DNA of 64,000 nt from positions 186,001-250,000 of the forward strand of contig NZ_CP061941.1 of the NCBI RefSeq assembly GCF_014805825.1, written 5' to 3'. A program made the position numbers and the translations under genes. Numbering within the stretch: the first letter of the stretch is position 1; the number at the start of each line of letters is the position of its first letter. This document shows positions 24,542 to 32,900 of the stretch, piece by piece. Origin of the DNA: Marinomonas algicola (GTDB taxonomy: Bacteria > Pseudomonadota > Gammaproteobacteria > Pseudomonadales > Marinomonadaceae). Under the pieces are notes generated by a model. That model was given only the letters and a program-made list of their open reading frames with translations. It was not told where the DNA came from and ran no database searches.

Positions 24542-25271
24542 AAACCCAATAGATCGATATGTCTTGGTGGTAGATGCAGGCAATACGGTCATAAAATGGG
24601 TGGTTTTTTGTAAGGAAAGTATTGTATGGAGAGGTTGTGACAATGATATTGAAGGTCAGCCTTTCGATATTGATTGCATTTATTTTGCCAGCGTAAGGGA
24701 TGATGTTTCCAATACTGAGTTGTTAAATACTATAAACAAAAAATACCCCAACGTTGTCTGTGTGACTCTTGATGTCCAAAAAAGAGAATGCAATGTAGAA
24801 AATGCTTATGATGAACCTTATCGCTTAGGAATTGATCGTTGGTTGGGGGTGCTGAGTGTATACCATCAGTTTAACTCGGCCGTGGTCATTGTGGATGCAG
24901 GAACCGCTATTAAAATTGATGTTGTTAACGGTGAGGGTAAGCACTTGGGAGGATATATTACTCCTAGTAGCAAAATGATGGAGGCGTCTTTGGTGGAAAA
25001 TACTGGGCGCATTCGCTTTTCAGAAAAAGACATGGATGATGTGACTGGGTTGCCAAAAAATACGGGGCAAGCGGTTAGGATGGGGTGCAATGAAATGATA
25101 TTAGGTTTCATAGAGCGTGTTCTAAAGCGCTATTCAGAGTCTAAGTATGTATTTACTGGTGGAAATGGTGAGTACTTAATGAACCAGCTAATGATTGATG
25201 GCTTGTTTGATTCTGATCTTGTTGTTAAAGGGGCAAAACTTCTCGGTGATGCGAGGGTGATAATACGATGA
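24510..25271 (+). CDS. coaX: Type III pantothenate kinase
   Basis: The core begins VLVVDAGNTVIKWVVF, the ASKHA phosphate loop. It continues with YDEPYRLGIDRWLGVLSVY, VVIVDAGTAIKIDVVNGEGKHLGGYITP and the third phosphate motif YVFTGGNGEYL. CoaX catalyses the first step of coenzyme A synthesis and, unlike CoaA, is not feedback-inhibited by CoA. The start is uncertain: ATG at 24510 overlaps the end of birA by 32 bp and has no clear ribosome site; GTG at 24525 is an alternative. Overlaps on both sides (birA and the SPOR gene) indicate an operon. Confidence 0.92.
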   Translation: MGAKSVFVSSKNPIDRYVLVVDAGNTVIKWVVFCKESIVWRGCDNDIEGQPFDIDCIYFASVRDDVSNTELLNTINKKYPNVVCVTLDVQKRECNVENAYDEPYRLGIDRWLGVLSVYHQFNSAVVIVDAGTAIKIDVVNGEGKHLGGYITPSSKMMEASLVENTGRIRFSEKDMDDVTGLPKNTGQAVRMGCNEMILGFIERVLKRYSESKYVFTGGNGEYLMNQLMIDGLFDSDLVVKGAKLLGDARVIIR

Positions 25272-26002
25272 AATGGCTTTTCTTTTTATTAATATTTGGG
25301 AATATGGGTTTTTTTGCTTGGCATCAATTAGAGGCTGGCCAATCGAGTGTTGTTGTAAAGTCTGTGTATGCGCCGCCAGTTAGTCAAAAAATTGTGACAT
25401 TAGAAGAAACGGACCCGACTTTAGAAGGAATTAACGAAAGCGAGACTAAAGACGTTGTTGGTACTGAAGTTAAAGACGATTTAGAGCGCAAACTAGAGGC
25501 TATTGTAGAGAATGCGGTCTTGGCAAGAGGGCAAGAGGGGGCTTTGGCTTATTGCCCAATTATCGAGGTTGAGAAAGATCAAGATAGGGTAAAACTGATT
25601 GCTAAATTGGGGCAGTTTGGTTGGCGTTATCGTGATGATGAATACAAAAGCAACAGTCTTAAATATTGGCTCTACATAAATGCGCCCAATACACGCTCTG
25701 AAGCCGCTGATATTATGTCTGAATTAAAGCAAAAAGGAATCGACAGTTTTAGAATTACACGAGGAGAGATGAAAAATCGCATTTCTCTAGGCCTGTATTC
25801 AATTGAAAAAGCCGCACAAGAAGAAGAGAGGCGAATTGAGTCTTTGGTGGATTATTCTGTTGAAACATTTGAGCACAATCGTGTTGTTAGTATATTAAAA
25901 ATACAAATTGTTGATAAAATAACCAGGGTTCAGTTGAGTGAGCTTGAGAATTGGATGAAATTAAGCAAGATGATGATAAATTTAGAAAAAAACCCTTGTT
26001 AG
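25268..26002 (+). CDS. SPOR-domain-like membrane-anchored protein
   Basis: The 244-residue protein overlaps coaX by ATGA. It has one N-terminal membrane segment (WLFFLLIFGNMGFFAWHQL), an acidic linker (about 45-75) and a C-terminal part with SPOR-like features: KYWLYINAPNTRSEAADIMSELKQKGIDSFRITRGEMKNRISLGLYSIEKAA. SPOR domains bind denuded glycan strands at the division septum. An equivalent gene follows coaX in Pseudomonas ahead of the same tRNA cluster. The final 50 residues (VVSILKIQIVDKIT onward) go beyond the domain and are not recognised. Confidence 0.72.
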   Translation: MKWLFFLLIFGNMGFFAWHQLEAGQSSVVVKSVYAPPVSQKIVTLEETDPTLEGINESETKDVVGTEVKDDLERKLEAIVENAVLARGQEGALAYCPIIEVEKDQDRVKLIAKLGQFGWRYRDDEYKSNSLKYWLYINAPNTRSEAADIMSELKQKGIDSFRITRGEMKNRISLGLYSIEKAAQEEERRIESLVDYSVETFEHNRVVSILKIQIVDKITRVQLSELENWMKLSKMMINLEKNPC

Positions 26003-26005
26003 CTA

Positions 26006-26033
26006 TTGCATTTGATTTTTCTCCTCCTATAAT
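26006..26033 (+). promoter_or_regulatory. Promoter of the tRNA-Tyr/Gly/Thr operon
   Basis: TTGCAT at 26006-26011, 16 bases, then a perfect TATAAT at 26028-26033, about 45 bp before the first tRNA. The -35 overlaps the end region of the SPOR gene transcript. Confidence 0.7.
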
Positions 26034-26077
26034 GGCATCCACCTTTTGGGGTGCTGCAAAAAAAGTTGTGCAGTAGT

Positions 26078-26161
<84 letters not shown>

Positions 26162-26167
26162 ATTAAT

Positions 26168-26242
26168 GCGGGTATGGTATAGTGGCTATTACCTCAGCCT
26201 TCCAAGCTGAAGAGGCGGGTTCGATTCCCGCTACCCGCTCCA
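26168..26242 (+). tRNA. tRNA-Gly (TCC), CCA encoded
   Basis: The acceptor GCGGGTA pairs with TACCCGC, the anticodon stem TCAGC/GCTGA encloses loop CTTCCAA with anticodon TCC at 26201-26203, and the 3' CCA is encoded. Six bases separate it from tRNA-Tyr. Confidence 0.97.
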
Positions 26243-26245
26243 ATT

Positions 26246-26321
26246 GCTCATGTAGCTCAGTTGGTAGAGCACACCCTTGGTAAGGGTGAGGTCGGCAGTT
26301 CAAATCTGCTCATGAGCTCCA
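26246..26321 (+). tRNA. tRNA-Thr (GGT), CCA encoded
   Basis: The acceptor GCTCATG pairs with CATGAGC, the anticodon stem CACCC/GGGTG encloses TTGGTAA with anticodon GGT at 26279-26281, and the 3' CCA is encoded. It is third in the same transcript. In Pseudomonas tufB follows here; in this window it does not. Confidence 0.97.
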
Positions 26322-26383
26322 TGCTCTTATTTTGCAAAACGCAGTATTTATCAAATATTTGTTGTCTTTCTGGGTAGTTAATC

Positions 26384-26412
26384 TTGATTTACGTTAAGTA
26401 AGCGAGTATTAT
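26384..26412 (+). promoter_or_regulatory. Promoter of tRNA-Trp / secE-nusG
   Basis: TTGATT at 26384-26389, 17 bases, then TATTAT at 26407-26412, 19 bp before tRNA-Trp. The spacing is ideal, so tRNA-Trp, secE and nusG probably start a fresh transcript here. Confidence 0.75.
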
Positions 26413-26431
26413 CCTTCGCCCATACGAATGT

Positions 26432-26507
26432 AGGCCAGTAGTTCAGCTGGTAGAGCGTCGGTCTCCAAAACCGAATGTCGGGGGTTCGAATCCCTCCTGG
26501 CCTGCCA
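26432..26507 (+). tRNA. tRNA-Trp (CCA), CCA encoded
   Basis: The acceptor AGGCCAG pairs with CTGGCCT, the anticodon stem TCGGT/ACCGA encloses CTCCAAA with anticodon CCA at 26465-26467, and the 3' CCA is encoded. It lies 38 bp before secE. Confidence 0.97.
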
Positions 26508-26545
26508 ATTTCGTACCTGTATATTTAGCTAGGAATATCTTAAGT

Positions 26546-26914
26546 ATGAGTTCAAATGCTGAAGCTCCAGAATCTCGTGGAGATGTATTTAAGTGGTTTT
26601 TTGTACTGCTATTGGTAATGGTAGGTGTTGTTGGTAATAACTACTTTTCTGAAGAATCTTTGCTTTACAGGTTAATTGCTATATTGGCGTTAGCGGGTGT
26701 GGCTGGTTTTGTTGCGCTGAGCACGGTTAAAGGTAAGGCGTTTTCTGTAATGGTCCGTGAGGCTAAAACAGAAATTCGTCGTGTTGTTTGGCCAACACGC
26801 CAAGAAACAATTCAAACGACTTTGATTGTTCTGGCCGTTGTTATTTTTATGTCACTTGTGCTGTGGGGTATCGATTCCTTTTTGGGATGGGTTGTTTCTA
26901 CAGTAATAGGTTAG
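26546..26914 (+). CDS. secE: Preprotein translocase subunit SecE
   Basis: The 122-residue protein has three membrane segments as in enteric SecE. The first is FKWFFVLLLVMVGVVGNNYF, the second LIAILALAGVAGFVAL, and the conserved C-terminal segment follows VREAKTEIRRVVWPTRQETIQTTLIV. SecE clamps SecY, encoded in the spc region further right, in the SecYEG channel. The amphipathic helix before the last segment and the WPTRQE motif are diagnostic. nusG follows immediately, the universal pairing. Confidence 0.97.
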   Translation: MSSNAEAPESRGDVFKWFFVLLLVMVGVVGNNYFSEESLLYRLIAILALAGVAGFVALSTVKGKAFSVMVREAKTEIRRVVWPTRQETIQTTLIVLAVVIFMSLVLWGIDSFLGWVVSTVIG

Positions 26915-26923
26915 GAGTTGCCC

Positions 26924-27457
26924 GTGGCGAAGCGTTGGTATGTTGTGCATGCTTACTCAGGTTATGAAAAGCACGTAATGCGTTCTTTAGCTGAGCGTGT
27001 AGAAATAATGGGTATGCAAGAGCATTTTGGTGACATCTTGGTTCCAACCGAAGAAGTGGTTGAAATGCGAGATGGTAAAAAGCGTAAAAGTGAACGTAAA
27101 TTCTATCCTGGCTATGTGTTGGTGCAGATGGATATGAATGACGACTCTTGGCATTTGGTGAAAGGTACCGGACGTGTTCTTGGTTTTATTGGTGGTACCG
27201 CTGATAAGCCTTCTCCTATTACGGAGAGAGAAGCTGATGCTATATTGCAAAGAGTAAGTGATCGAGTTGATAATCCTCGTCCTAAGACTCTGTTTGAAGT
27301 GGGTGAGGTTGTTCGTGTTAACGAAGGGCCATTTGCTGACTTTAACGGTGTTGTTGAGGAAGTGGATTACGATAAAAGCCGAATCAAAGTGGCTGTGCTT
27401 ATTTTTGGGCGCTCTACGCCAGTTGATTTGGAATTTAGTCAGGTTGAAAAGGCCTGA
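26924..27457 (+). CDS. nusG: Transcription termination/antitermination protein NusG
   Basis: From GTG at 26924, 6 bases after TAGGAG (which overlaps the secE stop), the product is 177 residues starting MAKRWYVVHAYSGYE. The NGN domain (1-115, FYPGYVLVQMDMNDDSWHLVKGTGRVLGFIGG) binds RNA polymerase. The C-terminal KOW domain (GEVVRVNEGPFADFNGVVEEVDYDKSRIKVAV) binds Rho or ribosomal S10. A frame on the opposite strand here is only its shadow. Confidence 0.97.
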   Translation: MAKRWYVVHAYSGYEKHVMRSLAERVEIMGMQEHFGDILVPTEEVVEMRDGKKRKSERKFYPGYVLVQMDMNDDSWHLVKGTGRVLGFIGGTADKPSPITEREADAILQRVSDRVDNPRPKTLFEVGEVVRVNEGPFADFNGVVEEVDYDKSRIKVAVLIFGRSTPVDLEFSQVEKA

Positions 27458-27467
27458 TTGTATTAAC

Positions 27468-27490
27468 GGGTAGCCGTAAGGCAGAGACCC
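27468..27490 (+). promoter_or_regulatory. Probable L1-binding translational operator before rplK
   Basis: GGGT (27468-27471), bulged A, GCC, loop GTAA, GGC, bulged AGAG, ACCC (27487-27490) forms two short helices separated by an asymmetric internal loop, 15 bases before the rplK ATG. This is the arrangement of the L1 feedback site in the E. coli L11 operon, itself a mimic of the 23S rRNA site. Free L1 would block translation of rplK-rplA. Confidence 0.6.
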
Positions 27491-27505
27491 AATTGGAGTT
27501 AGAAA

Positions 27506-27940
27506 ATGGCTAAGAAAGTCCAAGCTTATATCAAGCTACAAGTTAAAGCGGGTCAAGCGAACCCAAGTCCACCAGTTGGTCCAGCATTGGGTCAGCATGG
27601 TGTTAATATTATGGAATTTTGTAAAGCTTTTAACGCGAAAACTCAAGGCGTTGAAGCGGGTCTTCCGACTCCTGTAATTATTACAGTATACAGTGACCGT
27701 AGTTTTACGTTTGAAACTAAGTCTACTCCAGCGGCTGTTTTGCTTAAGAAAGCGGCAGGCCTTAAGAGTGGTTCACCACGTCCTAATACTCAAAAAGTGG
27801 GTACAGTCACTCGAGCTCAGCTTGAAGAAATTGCTACTGCTAAAGCGGCTGATTTGACGGCTTCTGATATGGATGCTGCTGTTCGTACTATTGCTGGTAG
27901 TGCGCGCGCTATGGGTCTTGATGTTGAGGGTGTGAACTAA
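27506..27940 (+). CDS. rplK: Ribosomal protein uL11
   Basis: The 144-residue protein begins MAKKVQAYIKLQVKAGQANPSPPVGPALGQHGVNIMEFCKAFN, the N-terminal domain that contacts elongation factors and RelA. It ends with the rRNA-binding domain (LKSGSPRPNTQKVGTVTRAQL, GSARAMGLDVEG). It forms the base of the L7/L12 stalk with 23S rRNA. GGAG precedes the ATG; the stop overlaps the rplA start (TAATG). Confidence 0.98.
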   Translation: MAKKVQAYIKLQVKAGQANPSPPVGPALGQHGVNIMEFCKAFNAKTQGVEAGLPTPVIITVYSDRSFTFETKSTPAAVLLKKAAGLKSGSPRPNTQKVGTVTRAQLEEIATAKAADLTASDMDAAVRTIAGSARAMGLDVEGVN

Positions 27941-28635
27941 TGGCTAAGTTAACTAAACGCGCTCGTTTGATCGCAGAAAAAGTAGAGTCTACTAAGCAGT
28001 ATTCAATGGAAGATGCGGTTGCGCTTCTAGCTGAACTTTCTACTGTTAAGTTTAAAGAATCAATCGATGTATCTGTGAACTTGGGTGTTGATCCTCGTAA
28101 ATCTGATCAGGTTGTTCGTGGTTCTACTGTTTTGCCAAATGGTACTGGTAAAGATGTTCGTGTTGCTGTGTTTGCACAAGGTGCTAATGCTGAAGCGGCT
28201 ACGGCGGCTGGTGCGGATGTTGTTGGTTTTGATGATTTAGCGGAACAAGTTAAAGCAGGCAATTTGGATTTTGATGTGGTTATCGCCTCTCCAGATGCTA
28301 TGCGTATTGTTGGTCAGTTAGGTCAAATTTTAGGCCCTCGTGGTCTTATGCCTAACCCAAAAGTTGGTACTGTAACACCTGATGTGGCTACAGCAGTTAA
28401 AAATGCTAAAGCAGGTCAAGCTCGTTACCGTACTGATAAAAATGGTATCATTCATGCTGGGGTTGGTTCTATTGACTTCACTGCTGATGCCGTTAAGGGT
28501 AACGTTGAGGCGTTATTAGCTGACTTGCGTCGTGCTAAACCTGCTTCATCTAAAGGTGTTTATATGAAAAAAGTAACCTTGTCCTCAACAATGGGTCCAG
28601 GTATACAAATTGATTTAGGAACGTTAACTTTCTAA
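27940..28635 (+). CDS. rplA: Ribosomal protein uL1
   Basis: The 231-residue protein (MAKLTKRARLIAEKVE) has the two-domain L1 pattern, with PDAMRIVGQLGQILGPRGLMPNPKVGTVT in the middle and MKKVTLSSTMGPGIQID at the end. It forms the mobile stalk that guides deacylated tRNA out of the E site and, by analogy with E. coli, represses its own rplK-rplA mRNA. Its start overlaps the rplK stop by one base. Confidence 0.98.
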   Translation: MAKLTKRARLIAEKVESTKQYSMEDAVALLAELSTVKFKESIDVSVNLGVDPRKSDQVVRGSTVLPNGTGKDVRVAVFAQGANAEAATAAGADVVGFDDLAEQVKAGNLDFDVVIASPDAMRIVGQLGQILGPRGLMPNPKVGTVTPDVATAVKNAKAGQARYRTDKNGIIHAGVGSIDFTADAVKGNVEALLADLRRAKPASSKGVYMKKVTLSSTMGPGIQIDLGTLTF

Positions 28636-28677
28636 ATCAAACTTTGGGGGCTGAGTTATTCTTTTAAGAGAGTAATT

Positions 28678-28858
28678 CAGGTCGTCAAAGACCGTAGGAA
28701 CTTTCGAGTTTAATAAGGCATTGTTAAATGCTTATCCTGCGCAGATGGTGTGGCCCGATTCAGATTAACTGGATCCAACTCACCAGTGAGTACTTCGAAT
28801 TTTTTTCGGAGGGTTGGTAAATTAGGGGAGAAATCCCTGTTAATCCAGGAGAAAACCA
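28678..28858 (+). promoter_or_regulatory. L10 leader (rplJL autoregulatory RNA)
   Basis: The 223-base gap before rplJ contains the gammaproteobacterial L10 leader core: GACCGTAGG at 28690-28698 pairing toward CCTGCGCAGATGGTG at 28736-28750, with a kink-turn-type internal region. Downstream, ACTCACCAGTGAGT (28778-28791) forms a perfect 6-bp hairpin, and CCAAC can pair with GTTGG near the ribosome site. In E. coli the L10-(L12)4 complex binds this leader and reduces rplJ-rplL translation. Confidence 0.85.
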
Positions 28859-29359
28859 GTGGCATTAGGTCTAGAAGACAAAAAAGCCATTGTCGCCGAA
28901 GTTAGCGAAGCTGCTAAAGTTGCGTTGTCTGCTGTTGTTGCTGATTCCCGCGGTGTTACCGTTGGAAACATGACAGCTCTACGCAAAGAAGCACGTGAAG
29001 CTGGTGTTTATGTACGTGTAGTACGTAATACATTGGCTCGCCGCGCGGTTGACGGTACTGATTTCGAATGTTTAAAAGACAGTTTTGTTGGTCCTACTCT
29101 TATTGCTTTCTCAAATGAACACCCAGGTGCGGCGGCTCGTTTGTTAAAGAAATTTGCGAAAGACAATGAAGCGTTTGAAGTTAAAGCATTAGCCTTCAAC
29201 GGTGAGTTGATGGCTGCTGGCGACATTGATCGTTTGGCTACTCTGCCTACGTACGACGAAGCTATTTCACGCTTGATGAGTGTTATTCAAGGTGCAACTA
29301 GTAAGTTTGTCCGTACTCTTGCAGCAGTTCGCGATCTAAAAGAGCAAGAAGCAGCGTAA
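28859..29359 (+). CDS. rplJ: Ribosomal protein uL10
   Basis: The 166-residue protein starts at GTG 28859, with AGGAGA 7 bases before, as MALGLEDKKAIVAEV. It shows the L10 rRNA-binding domain (SRGVTVGNMTALRKEAREAGVYVRVVRNTLARRAV) and the C-terminal helix LPTYDEAISRLMSVIQGATSKFVRTLAAVRDL, which binds L7/L12 dimers. It acts with L12 as the autorepressor of this operon through the leader directly upstream. Confidence 0.98.
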   Translation: MALGLEDKKAIVAEVSEAAKVALSAVVADSRGVTVGNMTALRKEAREAGVYVRVVRNTLARRAVDGTDFECLKDSFVGPTLIAFSNEHPGAAARLLKKFAKDNEAFEVKALAFNGELMAAGDIDRLATLPTYDEAISRLMSVIQGATSKFVRTLAAVRDLKEQEAA

Positions 29360-29436
29360 ATTTAAACGCTTCTATCTTGAATTTATTTGTTACATTGCCC
29401 AAGGGCAATATTGTTAAAATGCTAGGAATCTGAGTC

Positions 29437-29808
29437 ATGGCTCTATCTAAAGAAGATATCATCAATGCAGTAGCAGAAATGTCTGTAATGGATGTTGTTG
29501 AATTAATTTCAGCAATGGAAGAAAAATTTGGCGTATCTGCAGCGGCTGCTGTAGCGGCAGGCCCTGCAGCTGATGCTGGCGCTGCTGCTGAAGAACAGAC
29601 TGAATTTGACGTTATTCTTACTGCTGCTGGCGATAAGAAAGTAAACGTAATTAAAGCTGTTCGTGCTGCTACAGGCTTAGGTCTGAAAGAAGCGAAAGGT
29701 TTGGTTGATAGCGCTCCAGGTGCTATTAAAGAAGGCGTTTCTAAAGAAGATGCTGACGCACTTAAAGCTGCTCTTGAAGAAGCTGGTGCATCTGTCGAAA
29801 TCAAGTAA
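29437..29808 (+). CDS. rplL: Ribosomal protein bL12 (L7/L12)
   Basis: The 123-residue acidic protein has the N-terminal dimerisation domain (MALSKEDIINAVAEMSVMDVVELISAMEEKFGV) and an Ala-rich hinge (about 34-54). The C-terminal factor-binding domain has EFDVILTAAGDKKVNVIKAVRAATGLGLKEAKGLVDSAP. It recruits and activates translational GTPases. The long minus-strand frame over this gene is an artefact of its Ala/Gly-rich codons. Confidence 0.98.
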   Translation: MALSKEDIINAVAEMSVMDVVELISAMEEKFGVSAAAAVAAGPAADAGAAAEEQTEFDVILTAAGDKKVNVIKAVRAATGLGLKEAKGLVDSAPGAIKEGVSKEDADALKAALEEAGASVEIK

Positions 29809-29847
29809 TGATACTTGTATTTCCAGATTTCGACCAATAGTCGAAAT
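29797..29847 (+). promoter_or_regulatory. Paired hairpins at the rplL end (possible RNase III region)
   Basis: Hairpin one covers the rplL stop: GAAATCAAGTA pairs with TACTTG-T-ATTTC (29797-29823, one bulge). Hairpin two is a perfect 8-bp stem ATTTCGAC/GTCGAAAT with a 5-base loop (29827-29847). In E. coli this spacer holds an RNase III processing site and a partial attenuator; a similar role is inferred here. Confidence 0.5.
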
Positions 29848-29877
29848 GGCTGGTGACATATTGTCACCGGCCTTTTT
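29848..29877 (+). terminator. Attenuating terminator between rplL and rpoB
   Basis: GGCTGGTGACA, loop TAT, TGTCACCGGCC gives an 11-bp stem with one G-T mismatch/wobble, followed by TTTTT. It should let part of the transcripts stop, giving more L12 than RNA polymerase. A second weaker stem AAGGCC/GGCCTT with TT follows at 29946-29966. Confidence 0.8.
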
Positions 29878-29996
29878 GGGTTTCTAAAGCCTAAATAAAC
29901 ATACAAAAGAATTTACAAATGGAAGATTATGCTTCCATATTTGGTAAGGCCTGATTTGGGCCTTTTGCGTCAATGTGCACAATCTGGGGAATGCTG

Positions 29997-32900
29997 ATGG
30001 CTTACTCATACACTGAGAGAAAACGTATCCGTAAGGATTTCGGTAAACTGCCGCCCGTTTTGGATGTGCCATACTTGCTGGCAATTCAGCTTGAATCCTA
30101 TCGTAATTTTTTGCAAGAAGGTAAAGATCTTGCAGAAAGAGGGGAATTAGGTCTGCATGGGGCCTTTAAATCTGTCTTTCCAATGGTTAGTTTTTCCGGT
30201 AATGCGGCTCTTGAATATGTCGATTATCGTTTAGGCAAACCAGTATTTGATGTTAAAGAGTGTCAATTGCGTGGTGTTACTTACGCAGCACCTTTACGTG
30301 TCCGTGTTCGACTTATTATTTATGATAAAGAGTCGTCAAATAAGGCAATCAAAGACATTCGCGAGCAAGAAGTCTACATGGGTGAAATACCACTCATGAC
30401 AGAAAATGGTACCTTTGTAATTAACGGCACTGAACGTGTAATCGTATCTCAATTACACCGCTCACCAGGTGTTTTCTTCGACCATGACCGTGGCAAGACT
30501 CACTCATCTGGTAAATTGCTACATTCTGCTCGCGTTATTCCTTATCGTGGTTCTTGGTTGGACTTCGAGTTTGACCCGAAAGATTGTGTTTTTGTTCGTA
30601 TTGACCGTCGACGTAAGCTTCCGGTAACGATCTTACTGCGAGCATTAGGGTTCAGTACTGAGCAAATACTAGAGCAATTTTTTGAAACAACTTCATTCTA
30701 TGTTAGCCGTGATGGTTTTGAAATGGAGTTGGTCGCAAGCCGTTTACGCGGTGAAACAGCCTTATTTAATATTGCTGATGCGAATGGTGAATTAATTGTA
30801 GAGGAAGGGCGTCGCATTACGGCTAAGCATATCCGTTTAGTTCAGAAAGCGGGTCTTGAGCGCTTAACGGTACCTCTAGAATATTTACTTGGAAAAGTTA
30901 CTGCGAAAAACTTAGTTCATCCTGCAACGGGTGAATTAATTGCAGAAGCAAATACTGAATTATCAGTAGAATTGTTGGAAGTATTGGTTTCTGCGGGTAT
31001 TACAGAAATTGCGACGTTATTTACCAATGATTTGGATAACGGCCCCTTTATTTCTGACACGTTGCGAATTGACCCTACTAATAATCAGCTAGAGGCATTG
31101 GTTGAAATATACCGAATGATGCGTCCAGGTGAGCCGCCAACTAAAGAGTCGGCTGAGAGCTTGTTCCAAGGGTTATTCTTCACTGAAGATCGTTATGATC
31201 TTTCTGGTGTTGGTCGTATGAAGTTTAATCGCCGTCTAGGGCGTGATGAAGATACTGGTTTGGGTATCTTGGACAATGACGACATCATCGCAGTGTTAAA
31301 AACCTTGTTAGACATTCGTAATGGCAATGGCATGGTCGATGATATCGATCATCTGGGTAACCGTCGCGTACGTTCTGTTGGTGAAATGGCTGAAAACCAA
31401 TTCCGCGTTGGTTTAGTTCGTGTTGAAAGAGCGGTAAAAGAGCGTCTTTCAATGGCAGAAGCGGATGGTTTAATGCCACAGGATTTGCTAAATGCGAAAC
31501 CTGTTGCGGCCGCAATTAAAGAATTTTTCGGTTCTAGTCAATTGTCACAGTTCATGGACCAGAATAATCCATTGTCTGAAATTACGCACAAGCGTCGTGT
31601 TTCAGCGTTGGGACCTGGTGGTTTGACTCGTGAACGAGCTGGCTTTGAGGTTCGAGATGTGCATGCGACTCACTACGGTCGTGTTTGTCCAATCGAAACA
31701 CCTGAAGGACCAAATATCGGTTTGATTAACTCTTTGTCGACTTATGCTCGTACAAACAGTTATGGTTTCTTAGAAACGCCATACCGTAAAATTGTTGATG
31801 GCAAGATGACAGATGATACTGTTTACGTTTCGGCTATCGATGAAGCAAAATATGTAATTGCCCAAGCATCTGCAAATGTGGATAGTGAAGGGCGTTTGGT
31901 TGATGAGTTGGTTCAGGTGCGTCACATGCATGAAACCACTTTGCTACCAAAAGAGAAAGTAAACTTGATGGACGTATCTCCACGACAAGTTGTTTCTGTT
32001 GCGGCATCGTTAATTCCGTTCCTAGAGCATGATGATGCAAACAGGGCCTTGATGGGGTCAAACATGCAGCGTCAGGCGGTTCCAACGTTGAAGGCAGATA
32101 AGCCTGTAGTTGGTACTGGTATGGAGCGTAACGTAGCCAAAGACTCTGGTGTTTGTATCGTTGCCCGTCGTGGTGGTGTGATTGAGTCTGTAGACGCTAG
32201 TCGTATTGTTGTGCGTGTAAATACCGAAGAAACAGTTGCTGGTGAAGCGGGTGTTGATATTTACAATCTGACAAAATACGTTCGTTCTAACCAAAATACC
32301 TGTATTAACCAGCGTACTTTGGTTATGAAAGGTGAGTCTGTTGCTTCTGGCGATATTATGGCAGACGGGCCTTCTGTTGATATGGGTGAGTTGGCGTTAG
32401 GTCAAAACATGCGTATCGCATTTATGCCTTGGAATGGGTTTAACTTCGAAGACTCGATTCTTGTATCAGAACGAGTAGTGGAAGAAGATCGTTTTACATC
32501 GATTCATATCCAAGAGCTTACTTGTGTGGCTCGTGATACTAAACTTGGGCCTGAAGAAATAACGGCTGATATTCCTAATGTTGGAGAAGGTGCGCTTTCT
32601 AAGCTTGATCAATCTGGTATTGTTTATATTGGTGCGGAAGTTGAGCCTGGCGATATCTTAGTCGGTAAGGTAACGCCTAAGGGTGAAACTCAGTTAACAC
32701 CTGAAGAGAAGCTTTTGCGAGCTATTTTTGGTGAAAAGGCCTCTGATGTAAAAGATACTTCTCAACGAGTTAAGACAGGTACTCGCGGTACCGTTATTGA
32801 TGTTCAGGTGTTTACGCGCGATGGCATCGACAAAGATGAGCGAGCTAAGGCTATTGAGAAGTCTCAATTAGATCAGGTTCGTAAAGACTTGAATGAAGAG

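Noticed and set aside
26322..26431. tufB remnant or pseudogene
   Set aside because: I find no EF-Tu codons in this gap on either strand; it is promoter DNA only.
26987..27523. 178-codon minus-strand frame over nusG
   Set aside because: It is antisense to nusG and crosses into rplK; its His/Thr-rich composition is not protein-like.
29298..29906. 202-codon minus-strand frame over rplL
   Set aside because: It mirrors the Ala/Gly-rich codons of rplL and reads as Ala/Ser repeats; there is no ribosome site and the plus-strand gene is certain.
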